Positions 45,146-54,166 are shown, counted from the stretch's first letter. The stretch is DNA of 64,000 nucleotides from Pelosinus sp. IPA-1 (GCF_030269905.1 NZ_BSVC01000008.1:62001-126000); one strand, 5' to 3'. Notes: generated by a model not told the origin, from the letters alone. A program made the numbers and translations.

Positions 45146-46094
45146 GTGCAATGGCAAAGATATTTCTAGTTTTGTAATTTCTTATAACTGGCAGGGTGAT
45201 TTAGACCAAGCTGGCAGAAAGTTAGAATTTTCGATTGCCTATAATACGAAAGATAAAATTTTTGATAATCAAAATATTGTCATTGGTAATACAGTCTATT
45301 TGTATTATCAAGATGATAATATAGAAAATTCAACGCCTATCGAAATATTTAGGGGCGTTATTTTTATGCGGCAAAGAAATACAGTTAATTTTACTTTTGA
45401 ATTTACGGCTTATGATCGCCTAATTTATCTTGCTAAATCTAAAACTACTCGTAAATTTTCAAATATAACTGTTGAATCAGTCATAGCGCAAGTATGTAAT
45501 GAAATGAATGTAGAAATTGGTTCTATTTGCAATATTGGAGTTTATGTCGATTTTATAGCGGACAATATGAGCTATACGGAAATTATAAAAAAAGCCTTTA
45601 ATATGGCTTACTGGAAAAATCAAAAACTATATCATATGTACATGAATCAAGATAAATTATATGTAGTCGAAAGATCGGAAACGATAGAAAATTATACGGC
45701 TAGTGACTTGGTGAATGTAGAAAGTACAAATCATTCTGAATCTATTGAGGATATGATTAATACTATAATGATTGTTGATAATAACGGTGTTGAAATTGGT
45801 CGTGTATCAAATGATTCTGATTTATCAGCTTATGGAAAATTGCAGGACGTTTATAAAGTTGACTCTAAGCAAGATACTCAAACAGCCGCCAAAGGAATGC
45901 TTAAAACAGTTTCTTTTAAGTCCTCATTAAATGGCATCGGCAATATACAATGCATTACTGGTTATTCAATTACAGTACAAGAGGAACAATTGAAAGGGAA
46001 ATTTATGATTCGTTCGGATCGACATTCTATATCAAATAATGTTCATAAAATGGAACTTGATTTAGAGTTTTTAGAGGTGGTAAGTAATGCGTGA
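45132..46094 (+). CDS. Baseplate hub protein (XkdQ-like)
   Basis: This protein of about 320 residues resembles the XkdQ/gp27-type hub: 'CKCNGKDISSFVISYNWQGD' at the start, 'VESVIAQVCNEMNVEIGSIC', and 'DVYKVDSKQDTQTAAKGMLK'. I start at ATG 45132, with AGGTGAT seven bases upstream; the frame opens at GTG 45123. It overlaps the DUF2577 gene by eight bases. Confidence 0.85.
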   Translation: MFLCKCNGKDISSFVISYNWQGDLDQAGRKLEFSIAYNTKDKIFDNQNIVIGNTVYLYYQDDNIENSTPIEIFRGVIFMRQRNTVNFTFEFTAYDRLIYLAKSKTTRKFSNITVESVIAQVCNEMNVEIGSICNIGVYVDFIADNMSYTEIIKKAFNMAYWKNQKLYHMYMNQDKLYVVERSETIENYTASDLVNVESTNHSESIEDMINTIMIVDNNGVEIGRVSNDSDLSAYGKLQDVYKVDSKQDTQTAAKGMLKTVSFKSSLNGIGNIQCITGYSITVQEEQLKGKFMIRSDRHSISNNVHKMELDLEFLEVVSNA

Positions 46095-46497
46095 AAATCC
46101 ATACAACACAATACTGGGGATTGTGAAAGATACAAGCATTAACCATAACAGCCCTAGTATTAAGATAGGGAAAATCATTACACCACCGCCGGAAATCCAA
46201 GTGTCTTATAATGGTATCATTCTTGATAAAAAAGATGTTTGGATCAGCAAATACTTACTAATTGGCTACGAACGAACAGCAAAAGGACATATTGAAAGTG
46301 CAACACAAAACAGAGCAGGCGGTGGCGGTGATGCTGAATATGCTAGTCATAATCATGCTATAGATAATGATTATACGGATAACATTATTTATACTGATAC
46401 TTTAAAGGCTGGTGACTATGTTTCTATTATGCCTATGGTATCCGAGGACAATAGTAGTCAACAATATATAATTTTAGATCAGATAGTCCATTTATAG
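46087..46497 (+). CDS. DUF2577 baseplate protein (XkdR-like)
   Basis: This 136-residue protein begins 'MRENPYNTILGIVKDTSINH' and has 'IKIGKIITPPPEIQVSYNGI' and 'TDTLKAGDYVSIMPMVSED', the usual features of DUF2577. It follows the hub gene in the standard PBSX order. Confidence 0.85.
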   Translation: MRENPYNTILGIVKDTSINHNSPSIKIGKIITPPPEIQVSYNGIILDKKDVWISKYLLIGYERTAKGHIESATQNRAGGGGDAEYASHNHAIDNDYTDNIIYTDTLKAGDYVSIMPMVSEDNSSQQYIILDQIVHL

Positions 46498-46510
46498 GGC
46501 GGGTGATAAT

Positions 46511-46933
46511 ATGGCAAATCCTTTTGTCGGTGGCAATATAACAGGCAGTACGACTGAATCAGATACTCTACCAACTTTTACGGAGTACGCATGGGATTTT
46601 GAACACGATTGTTTTATATTTGAAAATGGTAAGCATAAAATAGTTATTGAAAATGAAGCCTTGAAAGTATGGATTTATAAAACTCTTAAAACTGAACGCT
46701 GGCGTTATCGTGCTTATGATGGTGCTTATGGTATTGAGTTAGAACAATTCATAGGAAAAAGTACAAATAATGCTGATAGTTCGGTTGAGGTTGAAATGTA
46801 TGTAAAAGAAGCATTATTAACTAATCCTTATATCAAAAGTATTGATGATGTAACATTTACGAATGAATCAGACGTGCTAGATTTTGAAGTCAGTTTAACA
46901 ACTGTTTACGGTAACTTAACAGTACAAAGTTAA
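46511..46933 (+). CDS. DUF2634 baseplate protein (XkdS-like, gp25-related)
   Basis: This 140-residue protein contains 'EYAWDFEHDCFIFENGKHKI', 'EALKVWIYKTLKTERWRYRA' and 'VEMYVKEALLTNPYIKSIDD', typical of XkdS wedge proteins. It is followed by a terminator-like hairpin. Confidence 0.87.
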   Translation: MANPFVGGNITGSTTESDTLPTFTEYAWDFEHDCFIFENGKHKIVIENEALKVWIYKTLKTERWRYRAYDGAYGIELEQFIGKSTNNADSSVEVEMYVKEALLTNPYIKSIDDVTFTNESDVLDFEVSLTTVYGNLTVQS

Positions 46934-46943
46934 TAAAAATTTT

Positions 46944-46970
46944 AAAGAGTAGATTAGTTTCTACTCTTTT
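46944..46970 (+). terminator. Hairpin after XkdS-like gene
   Basis: The 10-bp stem AAAGAGTAGA/TCTACTCTTT with a TTAGTT loop and TTT tail. Confidence 0.78.
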
Positions 46971-46988
46971 ATTGTGTGGTGAAAAGAA

Positions 46989-48047
46989 TTGAGTTTTGAT
47001 ATGCAATCAAAAGCAGAGATACAAACGCGACTAAAAGCTGATTTAGCAACACAATTAAACGGTCAAAGTTCTGTTGAAGGTACTTTTAATAAAGATATGA
47101 TCGCGGCTAACAGTATTGAGTTTGAACAGGCGTATGCGGAAATGAACTTAATGGTTGAAGCGGCTTTTGCAAATACTTCTTGGGGAAAATACCTAACAAT
47201 GCGCGCCGCTGAATTCGGTGTAATCCGCAAAGAAGCCACTAAAGCAATTGGGAAGTTAAAAATTGTAGGTGAAGCTGGGGCAAGTATTATAAAAGGTAGT
47301 CTTTTTACAACGGCGCAAGGTATTAAATTTTACAGTACAGCAGATGCAAAAGTTGGCACAGATGGAACGATTACGATTGATATTGAAGCAGGTACAGCCG
47401 GAACGGTTGGAATTGTAGAAGCTGGCACAATTATTAATATTCCTATGTCAATACCAAACGTCGTTAGCTGTACGAATGAAGCCGCGACTTATGACGGATT
47501 TGAAGAAGAAACTGACGCGGAATTATTAGAAAGATATTTGTTGAAGGTAAGGACACCAGCCACGTCCGGCAACAAATATCATTATCAAAACTGGGCTTTA
47601 TCAATTGCAGGTGTTGGGCAAGCAAAGCCAATACCTTTATGGGCTGGTGCTGGCACGGTAAAAGTAATTATTATAAATTCTGATGGCAAAACAGCAAGCG
47701 CAGAGTTAATTCAGAAAGTTGCTGATTATATTGAAACCGTAAGACCAATCGGCGCAACGGTAACGGTAACAAGTCCAGCACCTACAATGATTAATATTAA
47801 TGCGGATATGAAAGGTACTTATGATATAGATAAAATAAAAACAAGCATTAACAGTTACTTCAAAAAAAATGTATTCAATATGTCTTATGTCAGTATTGCA
47901 CAAATTGGTAAAATGATTTTAGAAAGTAATGACGGTACAATCAAGGACTATGATAATTTACTTATTAATAATCAAGATAAAAATATAAGCCTAACTGATG
48001 AAGAATTACCAGCAGTGGGGGAGGTTGTTTTAAATGTTCTTTCGTGA
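46989..48047 (+). CDS. Baseplate J-like protein (XkdT-like)
   Basis: This 352-residue protein has the gpJ signature 'GFEEETDAELLERYLLKVRT' followed by 'ATSGNKYHYQNWALSIAGVG' and 'VADYIETVRPIGATVTV'. It forms the baseplate wedge. The start is TTG 46989 with a weak GGTGAAAAG box. It overlaps the next gene by 14 bases. Confidence 0.9.
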   Translation: MSFDMQSKAEIQTRLKADLATQLNGQSSVEGTFNKDMIAANSIEFEQAYAEMNLMVEAAFANTSWGKYLTMRAAEFGVIRKEATKAIGKLKIVGEAGASIIKGSLFTTAQGIKFYSTADAKVGTDGTITIDIEAGTAGTVGIVEAGTIINIPMSIPNVVSCTNEAATYDGFEEETDAELLERYLLKVRTPATSGNKYHYQNWALSIAGVGQAKPIPLWAGAGTVKVIIINSDGKTASAELIQKVADYIETVRPIGATVTVTSPAPTMININADMKGTYDIDKIKTSINSYFKKNVFNMSYVSIAQIGKMILESNDGTIKDYDNLLINNQDKNISLTDEELPAVGEVVLNVLS

Positions 48048-48666
48048 AAATGAAGTTAACATTTTAAAATACCTTCCTACTTTTTTGCAATCTGATATAA
48101 ATTTTAAAAGTGTTGCTGATGTACACAGTGCAGAACATGAAAGAATTAGATTATTAATACAAGATGTTTTTAATCAGTTTTTTATTGAAACCGCTACTTG
48201 GGGATTAGAAAGTTATGAAAAAATACTAGATATTACACCAAATAAAAATGGTGATTATGCAGTTAGGCGTAACAGAATTAAATTAAGATATCAAGCGAAT
48301 CAAACTAGCACAGTAGCGTTTTTAGAATCATTAGTAAAACGCTATGCAACAAGTAATGCAACGATAAAGGTAATTGAAAACAATAGCGAATATGCTTTTT
48401 CTATCATTACAGAAGGCGGCAGTATTGTAGATTTAACAGGAATGTTTGAAGCTATTGAAATCTATAAACCTGCACATTTAACTTGTCTATTGCATTACGA
48501 AAGACCTGTAAATATGTCGTACAGTATCGGTCAAGTAATGCGAATAGGTAAAAAAACGACCATCAAACCTGTTAGTCAATTCGACTTAAATAAAATTGAC
48601 GGCACAGCAATTTATGGTTGCTTTATAAAAACAGCAAAATACACAACAATTAAGGCGGTGGTTTAA
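48034..48666 (+). CDS. XkdU/YmfQ-like (gpI-related) baseplate protein
   Basis: This 210-residue protein starts MFFRENEVNILKYLPTFLQS and has 'QFFIETATWGLESYEKILDI', 'RRNRIKLRYQANQTSTVAFL' and 'AIEIYKPAHLTCLLHYE', characteristic of DUF2313. It bridges baseplate and tail fibre. Its stop overlaps the start of the fibre gene. Confidence 0.87.
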   Translation: MFFRENEVNILKYLPTFLQSDINFKSVADVHSAEHERIRLLIQDVFNQFFIETATWGLESYEKILDITPNKNGDYAVRRNRIKLRYQANQTSTVAFLESLVKRYATSNATIKVIENNSEYAFSIITEGGSIVDLTGMFEAIEIYKPAHLTCLLHYERPVNMSYSIGQVMRIGKKTTIKPVSQFDLNKIDGTAIYGCFIKTAKYTTIKAVV

Positions 48667-51011
48667 TGTCTGGATATACTGGCATGATTCTTACTACAGC
48701 AGGATTAAATCTGCAAGCGCAAGCACAGCTTGGAGGAGAACTGATAATAACAAAAATATGTGTTGGTGATGGATTATTAGCAGATGGCGAAAGTTATGAT
48801 AGTTTAACAGCATTGAAAAAACAAATAATGTCGTTAGGTATACAAGATATGGCTGTTACTGGTGATGGACAAAGCCGAATTCGTGCATTGATGACCAATG
48901 ATAGTATAACGACAGGTTTTTTTGTTCGTGAAGTTGGAGTGTTTGCAAAAATCGGAGCAGAAGGGACAGAAACGTTATACAGTTATACTAATGCAGGAGA
49001 TAAAGCGGATTATTTACCGAGTAAAGGAATCAATGTTGTTGAAGAAGTTTTGGAAGTATACATTATTGTTGGTAACGCCCAAAATGTTACATGCACTATA
49101 AATGATCGTGTCACATTAGCGACGAAACAAGACCTTCATGATCATACGGCAAATACTAATAATCCGCATAATGTGATTGCATCTCAAATAGCCAATACTT
49201 TAATTAGCGGTTTAGGTACTACTGATATACAAAGCACATTAGCCGCAATTTATTCCGAAGCAACAAAGAAGGATAATTCCTTAAGAAATGTCGTTATTAC
49301 TGGCCCTATAGATAGCAATGGTAATGCAGCTGCTCTTTCTTCTGATTTAACGGCAAGCCCAATAAAAATTAAGGCTGGTACAGTTATTAATTTTGCGAAT
49401 GGGTTTAATGGTGTGAATCCTGTTGATATACCTTACAACGTTTTAGCTGATGCATCTCTTACTTTACCTGCTGCAGATGCAAACACGATCCCACTGCAGT
49501 ATACAGCGGATTTATGTAATGGGGGTACGCCTATAAGCGACAGTGATTATAGTGCAGGTTACGTAAAGGCATATGCGTTTGATAATATCGGCTCTACCTC
49601 ATGGTCAAGCTTGAAAGCAGCTTCTAACCAATCTGGGCAGTCTTTCATAGGCTATGGTTTTGGTGTCAATAAAGCGATTAGAAAAATTTACTTTGCCCAA
49701 AACACGCTGAGTACAAAATGGATGCCGTTAGTAAAAGCGCAGTATTCCGATGATAATGTTACATGGAATGACGCGGTAACTACTAGTGCGTTAAGCATGG
49801 CCGCTATAGCCACATTCACAGTCCCATACGTAGGGGCGCATAAATACTGGCGCGTGTTAGCTATGGCGAATTTAGCAAACGGTATTACATGGGAAGCGGC
49901 AGAAGTCGAAATGTACGAAGCCCTACAAATACACTATATATACGCTACAAGAGCGACAGATGGGACGGTTACTTACGGAGCTACTAAGCAAAAGCTTAAA
50001 ACTGGTAAACAGTACGGTAGCCAGATTACGGCGGGGGTATTAGCGGCAGACGACTATGTATATAGCGAAAACAGATGTGTAGGCGGGAGCTTCGGAGTTA
50101 CCAGCACGTACAGCACTAATTTAGCCCAATACGCATTCGACGGAAACCCTAGTACTTTTTGGGAGAGTAATAACCCTGGCGGAAGTGGTGACGCCCTAGT
50201 GTATGACTTTGGGGTAGCAAGGCATATTAGGCGATTAGTACTAGATCACACGATGGGCGACGGACTGCATTTTATGTCTAGTGTAAAAGTGCAACGTTGT
50301 ACCGATGGTGTTACATGGATTGATGTATACACGGCTACGGGGCTGACAAGTGGATTAAACACTATTATTTTACCAGCTAGTACGCCTAGCAGATATTGGA
50401 GAGTGCTGGCAAATGCTCAAACTTCTGGAGGTGCCGCTGCGCTGTGGTGTGTTACTGAATTAACCATGCACGAAATATGCACAGACCTAACAGTGTATGA
50501 CCCATACCAAGGAATTAGCCGCTATTTCGACGGAACAACCTGGACAAACGTAGTGCGTAACTTCTTAGGCGAGGCGGTAGTAGATAGCTCAGGTAAAATT
50601 GTGAGTTATACTACATATGACTACAATAAGGCTAAGTTAAAAGCATTACCCGCAGAGGATAGCGACGATGTTGTTACGCTAGGACAGTTTACACGTATAT
50701 CTGATAGTAATGGTAATATGTGTATTAAATTTCCAGACGGAACAATGATACAGATGGGGACAGGACCCTATATAGACATTGGAGCCGTTGGGGGAATTGA
50801 TTATACCTATCAGAATATATCATTCCCTTTCAGCTTTAGCGAGTGCTTTAATGTAATTGTGGGTATGGGTACGAACACAACAACACGCGCATCCGTTGCG
50901 ATGCAGGGTGTTCCGTGGGCCACTGGTTTCCAAGCACTATGGATGGAATGGAACAACACAACAGCACAAAGTATATGTTGCCGTTATATCGCAATTGGGA
51001 GGTGGAAATAA
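48666..51011 (+). CDS. Tail fibre protein with two discoidin-like domains
   Basis: This 781-residue protein has an N-terminal phage tail-collar domain (about 1-160, 'ITKICVGDGLLADGESYDSL', 'FFVREVGVFAKIG'). Two F5/8-type C (discoidin-like) modules follow at about 284-418 ('YAFDNIGSTSWSSL' to 'KYWRVLAMAN') and 466-603 ('YAFDGNPSTFWESN' to 'SRYWRVLANAQ'). The C-terminal tip (about 688-781) starts 'KFPDGTMIQMG' and ends 'YIAIGRWK'. The modules probably bind host surface sugars. It overlaps its neighbours by one base each. Confidence 0.88.
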   Translation: MSGYTGMILTTAGLNLQAQAQLGGELIITKICVGDGLLADGESYDSLTALKKQIMSLGIQDMAVTGDGQSRIRALMTNDSITTGFFVREVGVFAKIGAEGTETLYSYTNAGDKADYLPSKGINVVEEVLEVYIIVGNAQNVTCTINDRVTLATKQDLHDHTANTNNPHNVIASQIANTLISGLGTTDIQSTLAAIYSEATKKDNSLRNVVITGPIDSNGNAAALSSDLTASPIKIKAGTVINFANGFNGVNPVDIPYNVLADASLTLPAADANTIPLQYTADLCNGGTPISDSDYSAGYVKAYAFDNIGSTSWSSLKAASNQSGQSFIGYGFGVNKAIRKIYFAQNTLSTKWMPLVKAQYSDDNVTWNDAVTTSALSMAAIATFTVPYVGAHKYWRVLAMANLANGITWEAAEVEMYEALQIHYIYATRATDGTVTYGATKQKLKTGKQYGSQITAGVLAADDYVYSENRCVGGSFGVTSTYSTNLAQYAFDGNPSTFWESNNPGGSGDALVYDFGVARHIRRLVLDHTMGDGLHFMSSVKVQRCTDGVTWIDVYTATGLTSGLNTIILPASTPSRYWRVLANAQTSGGAAALWCVTELTMHEICTDLTVYDPYQGISRYFDGTTWTNVVRNFLGEAVVDSSGKIVSYTTYDYNKAKLKALPAEDSDDVVTLGQFTRISDSNGNMCIKFPDGTMIQMGTGPYIDIGAVGGIDYTYQNISFPFSFSECFNVIVGMGTNTTTRASVAMQGVPWATGFQALWMEWNNTTAQSICCRYIAIGRWK

Positions 51012-51406
51012 TGAAATTCTTTGCTCTTTTTGATGAGGATGGTAAGCGTATAACTACTCATATAGACGATGGTATGCCATACACGGAAGCTGATATTCTT
51101 CAACGATTTCCTAATGCGATAGAAATATCCGAAAAAGATCAGAGCCTATACGTAACAGGTAAATATTACAGGGGTGAAGATGGTAAACCCATAGAAATAC
51201 CTCCATATGTGCCTACTGAAGACGAAATAAAACAACGAGAAATTGATATTTTGGATGCCGAATATCAACAACAATTTGCCGAACTAGCTCAAGCATTAAA
51301 CATGGCAACGTTGGCAGAGAATACCGATTTGATCACTAGTACAAAAGCTGATTACGCAAAGTTAAAAGCTGAGTATGATGCAAAGCGTGGTGAGATAGAT
51401 GGCTAA
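51011..51406 (+). CDS. Tail fibre assembly/companion protein
   Basis: This 131-residue protein starts 'MKFFALFDEDGKRITTHIDD', has a Pro-rich middle ('EIPPYVPTEDEIKQREID') and a helical C-terminus. It directly follows the fibre gene (TAATG overlap), where tail fibre chaperones lie. The frame extends upstream to 50915, but ATG 51011 is the coupled start. Assignment rests mainly on position. Confidence 0.65.
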   Translation: MKFFALFDEDGKRITTHIDDGMPYTEADILQRFPNAIEISEKDQSLYVTGKYYRGEDGKPIEIPPYVPTEDEIKQREIDILDAEYQQQFAELAQALNMATLAENTDLITSTKADYAKLKAEYDAKRGEIDG

Positions 51407-51479
51407 ACGGTGTTTTGTGTGTGGAGCAAAGGAAAACGAGGGTAAATGCACCAATCAAGATTGTAGTCGTAGCAAGTAG
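51399..51479 (+). CDS. Mini zinc-ribbon-like ORF (26 aa)
   Basis: The frame encodes MAKRCFVCGAKENEGKCTNQ and DCSRSK. The CxxC plus C-x4-C spacing suggests a tiny zinc knuckle. It overlaps the preceding gene by eight bases and is followed by a terminator. XkdX-like mini-proteins are known at this place, but the match is not certain. Confidence 0.45.
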   Translation: MAKRCFVCGAKENEGKCTNQDCSRSK

Positions 51480-51503
51480 GAGCCGAATGGCTCTATTTTT
51501 TTA
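51480..51503 (+). terminator. Terminator after tail genes
   Basis: The stem GAGCC/GGCTC with a GAAT loop is followed by TATTTTTTT. It separates tail and lysis transcription. Confidence 0.75.
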
Positions 51504-51524
51504 TATTTAATTGGGGGTGGAGAA

Positions 51525-51779
51525 TTGGAATTAAATTTAAATAATTCTGGTCAGATTATAGCGATTATTACATTTACAGCGTGGTTGGTAAAATATTTAA
51601 TCGTTAATCCGTTGCAGACGGCTATAACAGCACTAAAAGAAGCAGTTACTGAAATGAAAAATATGGTTTTCCGTATGGATAAAGACCAAAAGAGTATTGA
51701 TAAAAGACTTGTAAGAGTTGAAGAATCCAATAAGGTAGCCCATCATAGGATTGATGGATTGGAGGCTATAAAAAATTGA
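51525..51779 (+). CDS. XhlA-like lysis-associated membrane protein
   Basis: This 84-residue protein has a hydrophobic N-terminus (about 9-27) and a coiled, charged C-terminal half ('MVFRMDKDQKSIDKRLVRVE'). Unlike classical XhlA, the hydrophobic part is N-terminal. It starts the lysis cassette and overlaps the next gene by four bases. Confidence 0.6.
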   Translation: MELNLNNSGQIIAIITFTAWLVKYLIVNPLQTAITALKEAVTEMKNMVFRMDKDQKSIDKRLVRVEESNKVAHHRIDGLEAIKN

Positions 51780-52099
51780 AAAATAGAATAGTTGCATTTG
51801 CAAACTGGGCGCAAGCTAATTGGCTTGTGCTCATTGTTTTTATGGTAGTAGTTATGCTTTTATTTGTCTGCATGGTAATGTTTTCATGGCTATACGGTTA
51901 CTGGTCAAATGCACTATGTGGAACGAAGTTTGAACTTAATAGCTGTTGGACTGGTATTGGTGCAGTGATAAGTGGTTTAGGTGGAATTACTGCACTTGCA
52001 AAGGCGGCTTGGACAAAATACAACACCGATAGCCAGTTTAATACGAATCAAGGTGAATTGCCCAATATTAATAATTTGAAAAGTGAGGTAATGAGGTAA
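51776..52099 (+). CDS. Putative holin
   Basis: This 107-residue protein has a strong transmembrane segment (about 18-42) and a second weaker hydrophobic region (about 55-73, 'GIGAVISGLGGITALAKAAW'). It starts at TTG 51776, coupled to the preceding gene, and abuts the lysozyme gene. Small size, membrane segments and position support a holin; there is no sequence proof. Confidence 0.6.
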   Translation: MKNRIVAFANWAQANWLVLIVFMVVVMLLFVCMVMFSWLYGYWSNALCGTKFELNSCWTGIGAVISGLGGITALAKAAWTKYNTDSQFNTNQGELPNINNLKSEVMR

Positions 52100-52665
52100 T
52101 GCAAGGTATTGACGTAAGCGAAAATAATGGGGAAATAAATTGGCAGGCGGTAGCAGATGCAGGTATTGAATTTGTAATAGTTCGAAGCTCATATGGTCGA
52201 CATGGGGTAGATGAAAAGTTTTTAGAAAATGTTAATGGCGCGCAGACAGTTGGTTTAAAGGTTGGTGCATATCATTATGGCTATGCACTTACACCAGAAG
52301 AAGCAATCGAAGAAGCTCAAAATTGCAAAAATGTTATTAATGAAGCAGGTGTAATGCTTGAATTGCCGATTTTCTATGACATGGAAGATGCAGACGGCTA
52401 CAAACGAAATCATGACTTTAACGCAAGTCAAGAAAACGTCACTGAAATATGCAAAACATTTATTGACAACTTAGGTCTGAATTGCGGTGTATACGCAAGT
52501 TACTCTTGGCTAACTGATTATATTGATTGGCAGTCTTTAAATTGCCCTATATGGAATGCGCAGTGGGGCGGTAATGATGATATTAAAGGTTTTATGTGGC
52601 AATATACTGATAGCCTAGAAATAGGCGACAAGCTTTTTGACGGAAATCAATACTATATAAATTAA
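52099..52665 (+). CDS. GH25 endolysin (lysozyme)
   Basis: This 188-residue glycoside hydrolase family 25 domain starts 'MQGIDVSENNGEINWQAVAD' with the first catalytic-site Asp and has 'LPIFYDMEDADG' with the acid/base residues and 'KGFMWQYTDS' near the end. It cuts peptidoglycan glycan strands. No signal peptide or cell-wall-binding domain is present, so it needs a holin to reach the wall. Confidence 0.93.
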   Translation: MQGIDVSENNGEINWQAVADAGIEFVIVRSSYGRHGVDEKFLENVNGAQTVGLKVGAYHYGYALTPEEAIEEAQNCKNVINEAGVMLELPIFYDMEDADGYKRNHDFNASQENVTEICKTFIDNLGLNCGVYASYSWLTDYIDWQSLNCPIWNAQWGGNDDIKGFMWQYTDSLEIGDKLFDGNQYYIN

Positions 52666-52686
52666 AATAAGAAGGGGATATGAAAA

Positions 52687-52971
52687 ATGGCAGAAGAAAC
52701 AGTAAACACAGAGGTAACAACAGTAACAACCGAGGACAAAATCGCAAAATTAAAAACAACTCTTGAAGGGATGGAATTACTAGGGGAAACTATTCCACAA
52801 GTGGTCAAAGATGCTGTTAGGCAGGAGCTTGCTACGCTAGAAGCGGAAGCGTTGGCAGAAGTACAAAAGATTGAAGCTGAGACAGTCAGCTTTTACGGCA
52901 AGTACCGTACTGAAATAATTATCGTTGCAGCATTAGTGATTTTACACGTTGCTGGATTGTTTGGTGTGTAA
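52687..52971 (+). CDS. Small lysis-cassette membrane protein
   Basis: This 94-residue protein is acidic and helical for 70 residues ('AKLKTTLEGMELLGETIPQV') and ends in one hydrophobic segment (about 77-92). The stop overlaps the next start by one base. It could be a second holin or antiholin, or one part of a membrane-bridging pair with the following protein. Confidence 0.5.
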   Translation: MAEETVNTEVTTVTTEDKIAKLKTTLEGMELLGETIPQVVKDAVRQELATLEAEALAEVQKIEAETVSFYGKYRTEIIIVAALVILHVAGLFGV

Positions 52972-53594
52972 TGCAATTTGCAAAAAAATATTGGAAATCT
53001 ATTTTAGGGCTGGCATTGGTGCTAGCCCTTGTATTTTATGCCTATGTCTTAGGTAATAGGGTAAAAGATGCCGAAACAAAACACCAGCAGGCTTTAGTCT
53101 TAAATGAGCAACAAGCCCAAGATAAAAATGTCCTGCAAAATCAATTAGACATGAGTAAGCAAAATGCTGAAATGTTGGCAAATTTTATAAAGTCGGCACA
53201 AACGGGACAGATTCAGCCAGTAACACATTTTACGATACAAGCACCGACCGTGCAAAAAGCATCGGAACAAGTAGCCGAACGGATCAATGCTAGAGATTCC
53301 ACGTTACCGCCTGTTGCTCTTGAAAAGACCGATAACACAATTGTAGTGCCAAACACAAATAAAACGCCACAAGCAAATTATGATGTTGCTGTATTTAAAA
53401 ATAATAATTACCGCAATTGGGAATGGTCTACTGGCTATGGTCAACATGGTAGTGATCGGTATATTCCGATTGAGTTACAACGCAATTTTAGTAAAGATGC
53501 CGCAGTGAGTGTTGAGTATCATGTTGGTGGTCGTGAAAAAGGTTATGAAGTGAAATATACTCGTAAGACTGATAAGCTATTTTTGATGTTTTAA
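52971..53594 (+). CDS. Candidate spanin-like envelope protein
   Basis: This 207-residue protein has an N-terminal transmembrane anchor (about 10-27), then a Gln/Lys-rich coiled-coil stretch (about 30-75), a linker, and a C-terminal strand-rich domain ('YIPIELQRNFSKDAAVSVEY', 'GYEVKYTRKTDKLFLMF'). The anchor-coil layout resembles Rz-type inner-membrane spanins. Negativicutes have an outer membrane, so their phages would need such a function. No lipobox partner is seen. Role inferred. Confidence 0.5.
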   Translation: MQFAKKYWKSILGLALVLALVFYAYVLGNRVKDAETKHQQALVLNEQQAQDKNVLQNQLDMSKQNAEMLANFIKSAQTGQIQPVTHFTIQAPTVQKASEQVAERINARDSTLPPVALEKTDNTIVVPNTNKTPQANYDVAVFKNNNYRNWEWSTGYGQHGSDRYIPIELQRNFSKDAAVSVEYHVGGREKGYEVKYTRKTDKLFLMF

Positions 53595-53616
53595 AATGAA
53601 AATATATAATTAGATC

Positions 53617-53663
53617 AAAAGGCGGCAACTAGTACAAAAATGTACTTGGTTGCCGCCTTTTTT
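53617..53663 (+). terminator. Strong terminator after lysis cassette
   Basis: The 12-13 bp stem AAAGGCGGCAAC/GTTGCCGCCTTT extends inward with GTAC/GTAC pairing, and a T run follows. Confidence 0.92.
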
Positions 53664-53739
53664 ATTTACCTAAAAGCAGGGGATAGACTAATTTTGGAGA
53701 AATAAGTATATTTATAATTAAATAAAGGGGGGGTATTTT

Positions 53740-53967
53740 GTGGATGTATTTATAAACAGTGCAATGATAACAATGCTTTTTACTGGTGCTTGTTTACGGC
53801 ATATCTTAGTGAAGTTTAATATTGAAACTCATAAAGGAATAGTCATGAAAAATCGCAAGGATATTGCTAAGATACCGGAGCCGTGGAGATTTATTACATT
53901 TTTGTTGTCTGCAATTTTAGTGTTTTCATCATTATATGAAATAAACATACTGTTAAGATCTATATAA
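53740..53967 (+). CDS. Small membrane protein next to attR
   Basis: This 75-residue protein has two hydrophobic segments (about 5-24 and 50-68) joined by a basic loop. GTG 53740 follows AAAGGGGGGG. It is the last prophage gene, separated from the lysis cassette by a terminator. Such genes are often lysogenic conversion cargo. Family unknown. Confidence 0.55.
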   Translation: MDVFINSAMITMLFTGACLRHILVKFNIETHKGIVMKNRKDIAKIPEPWRFITFLLSAILVFSSLYEINILLRSI

Positions 53968-54026
53968 TTAGATTACTGCTATATTTAGCGTTGCAAGGAA
54001 TAAGAAAGAAAAATGTTTTGCGTATG

Positions 54027-54050
54027 GTTCGACTCCCCTCGCCTCCACCA
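54027..54050. other. attR: right prophage attachment site
   Basis: The sequence starts GTTCGACTCCCC and ends CGCCTCCACCA. It matches the ssrA 3' end (20110-20133) at 22 of 24 positions. The upstream sequence does not rebuild a tmRNA, so this is the phage-side copy. Confidence 0.9.
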
Positions 54051-54071
54051 ATTAAATCCGGATTACTTATC

Positions 54072-54135
54072 AAGCCACGAAATTCGTGGCTTTTTTGCTT
54101 TATGTGGTTTTAAAAGGTTTTGGGTAGCTCCACCA
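54072..54135 (+). repeat. 64-bp hairpin + tmRNA-end-like unit, copy 1
   Basis: A terminator-like hairpin (AGCCACGAA/TTCGTGGCT plus a T run) is followed by a segment ending AAGGTTTTGGGTAGCTCCACCA minus its first bases. It aligns without gaps with 58927-58990. The GCTCCACCA end resembles the tmRNA 3' end. Confidence 0.7.
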
Positions 54136-54166
54136 GCTAAAACCGGAATTAGATTCGAAGGCCAGA

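Noticed and set aside
48666-51406. Invertible tail fibre segment driven by the small serine recombinase
   Set aside because: I found no pair of inverted Gin/Hin-type crossover sites around the fibre gene, and the recombinase gene is 17 kb away.
54027-54050. A tRNA gene at the right prophage edge
   Set aside because: Only the T-loop/acceptor-like 3' end is present. Upstream sequence forms no acceptor, D or anticodon arms, so it is an att duplicate.
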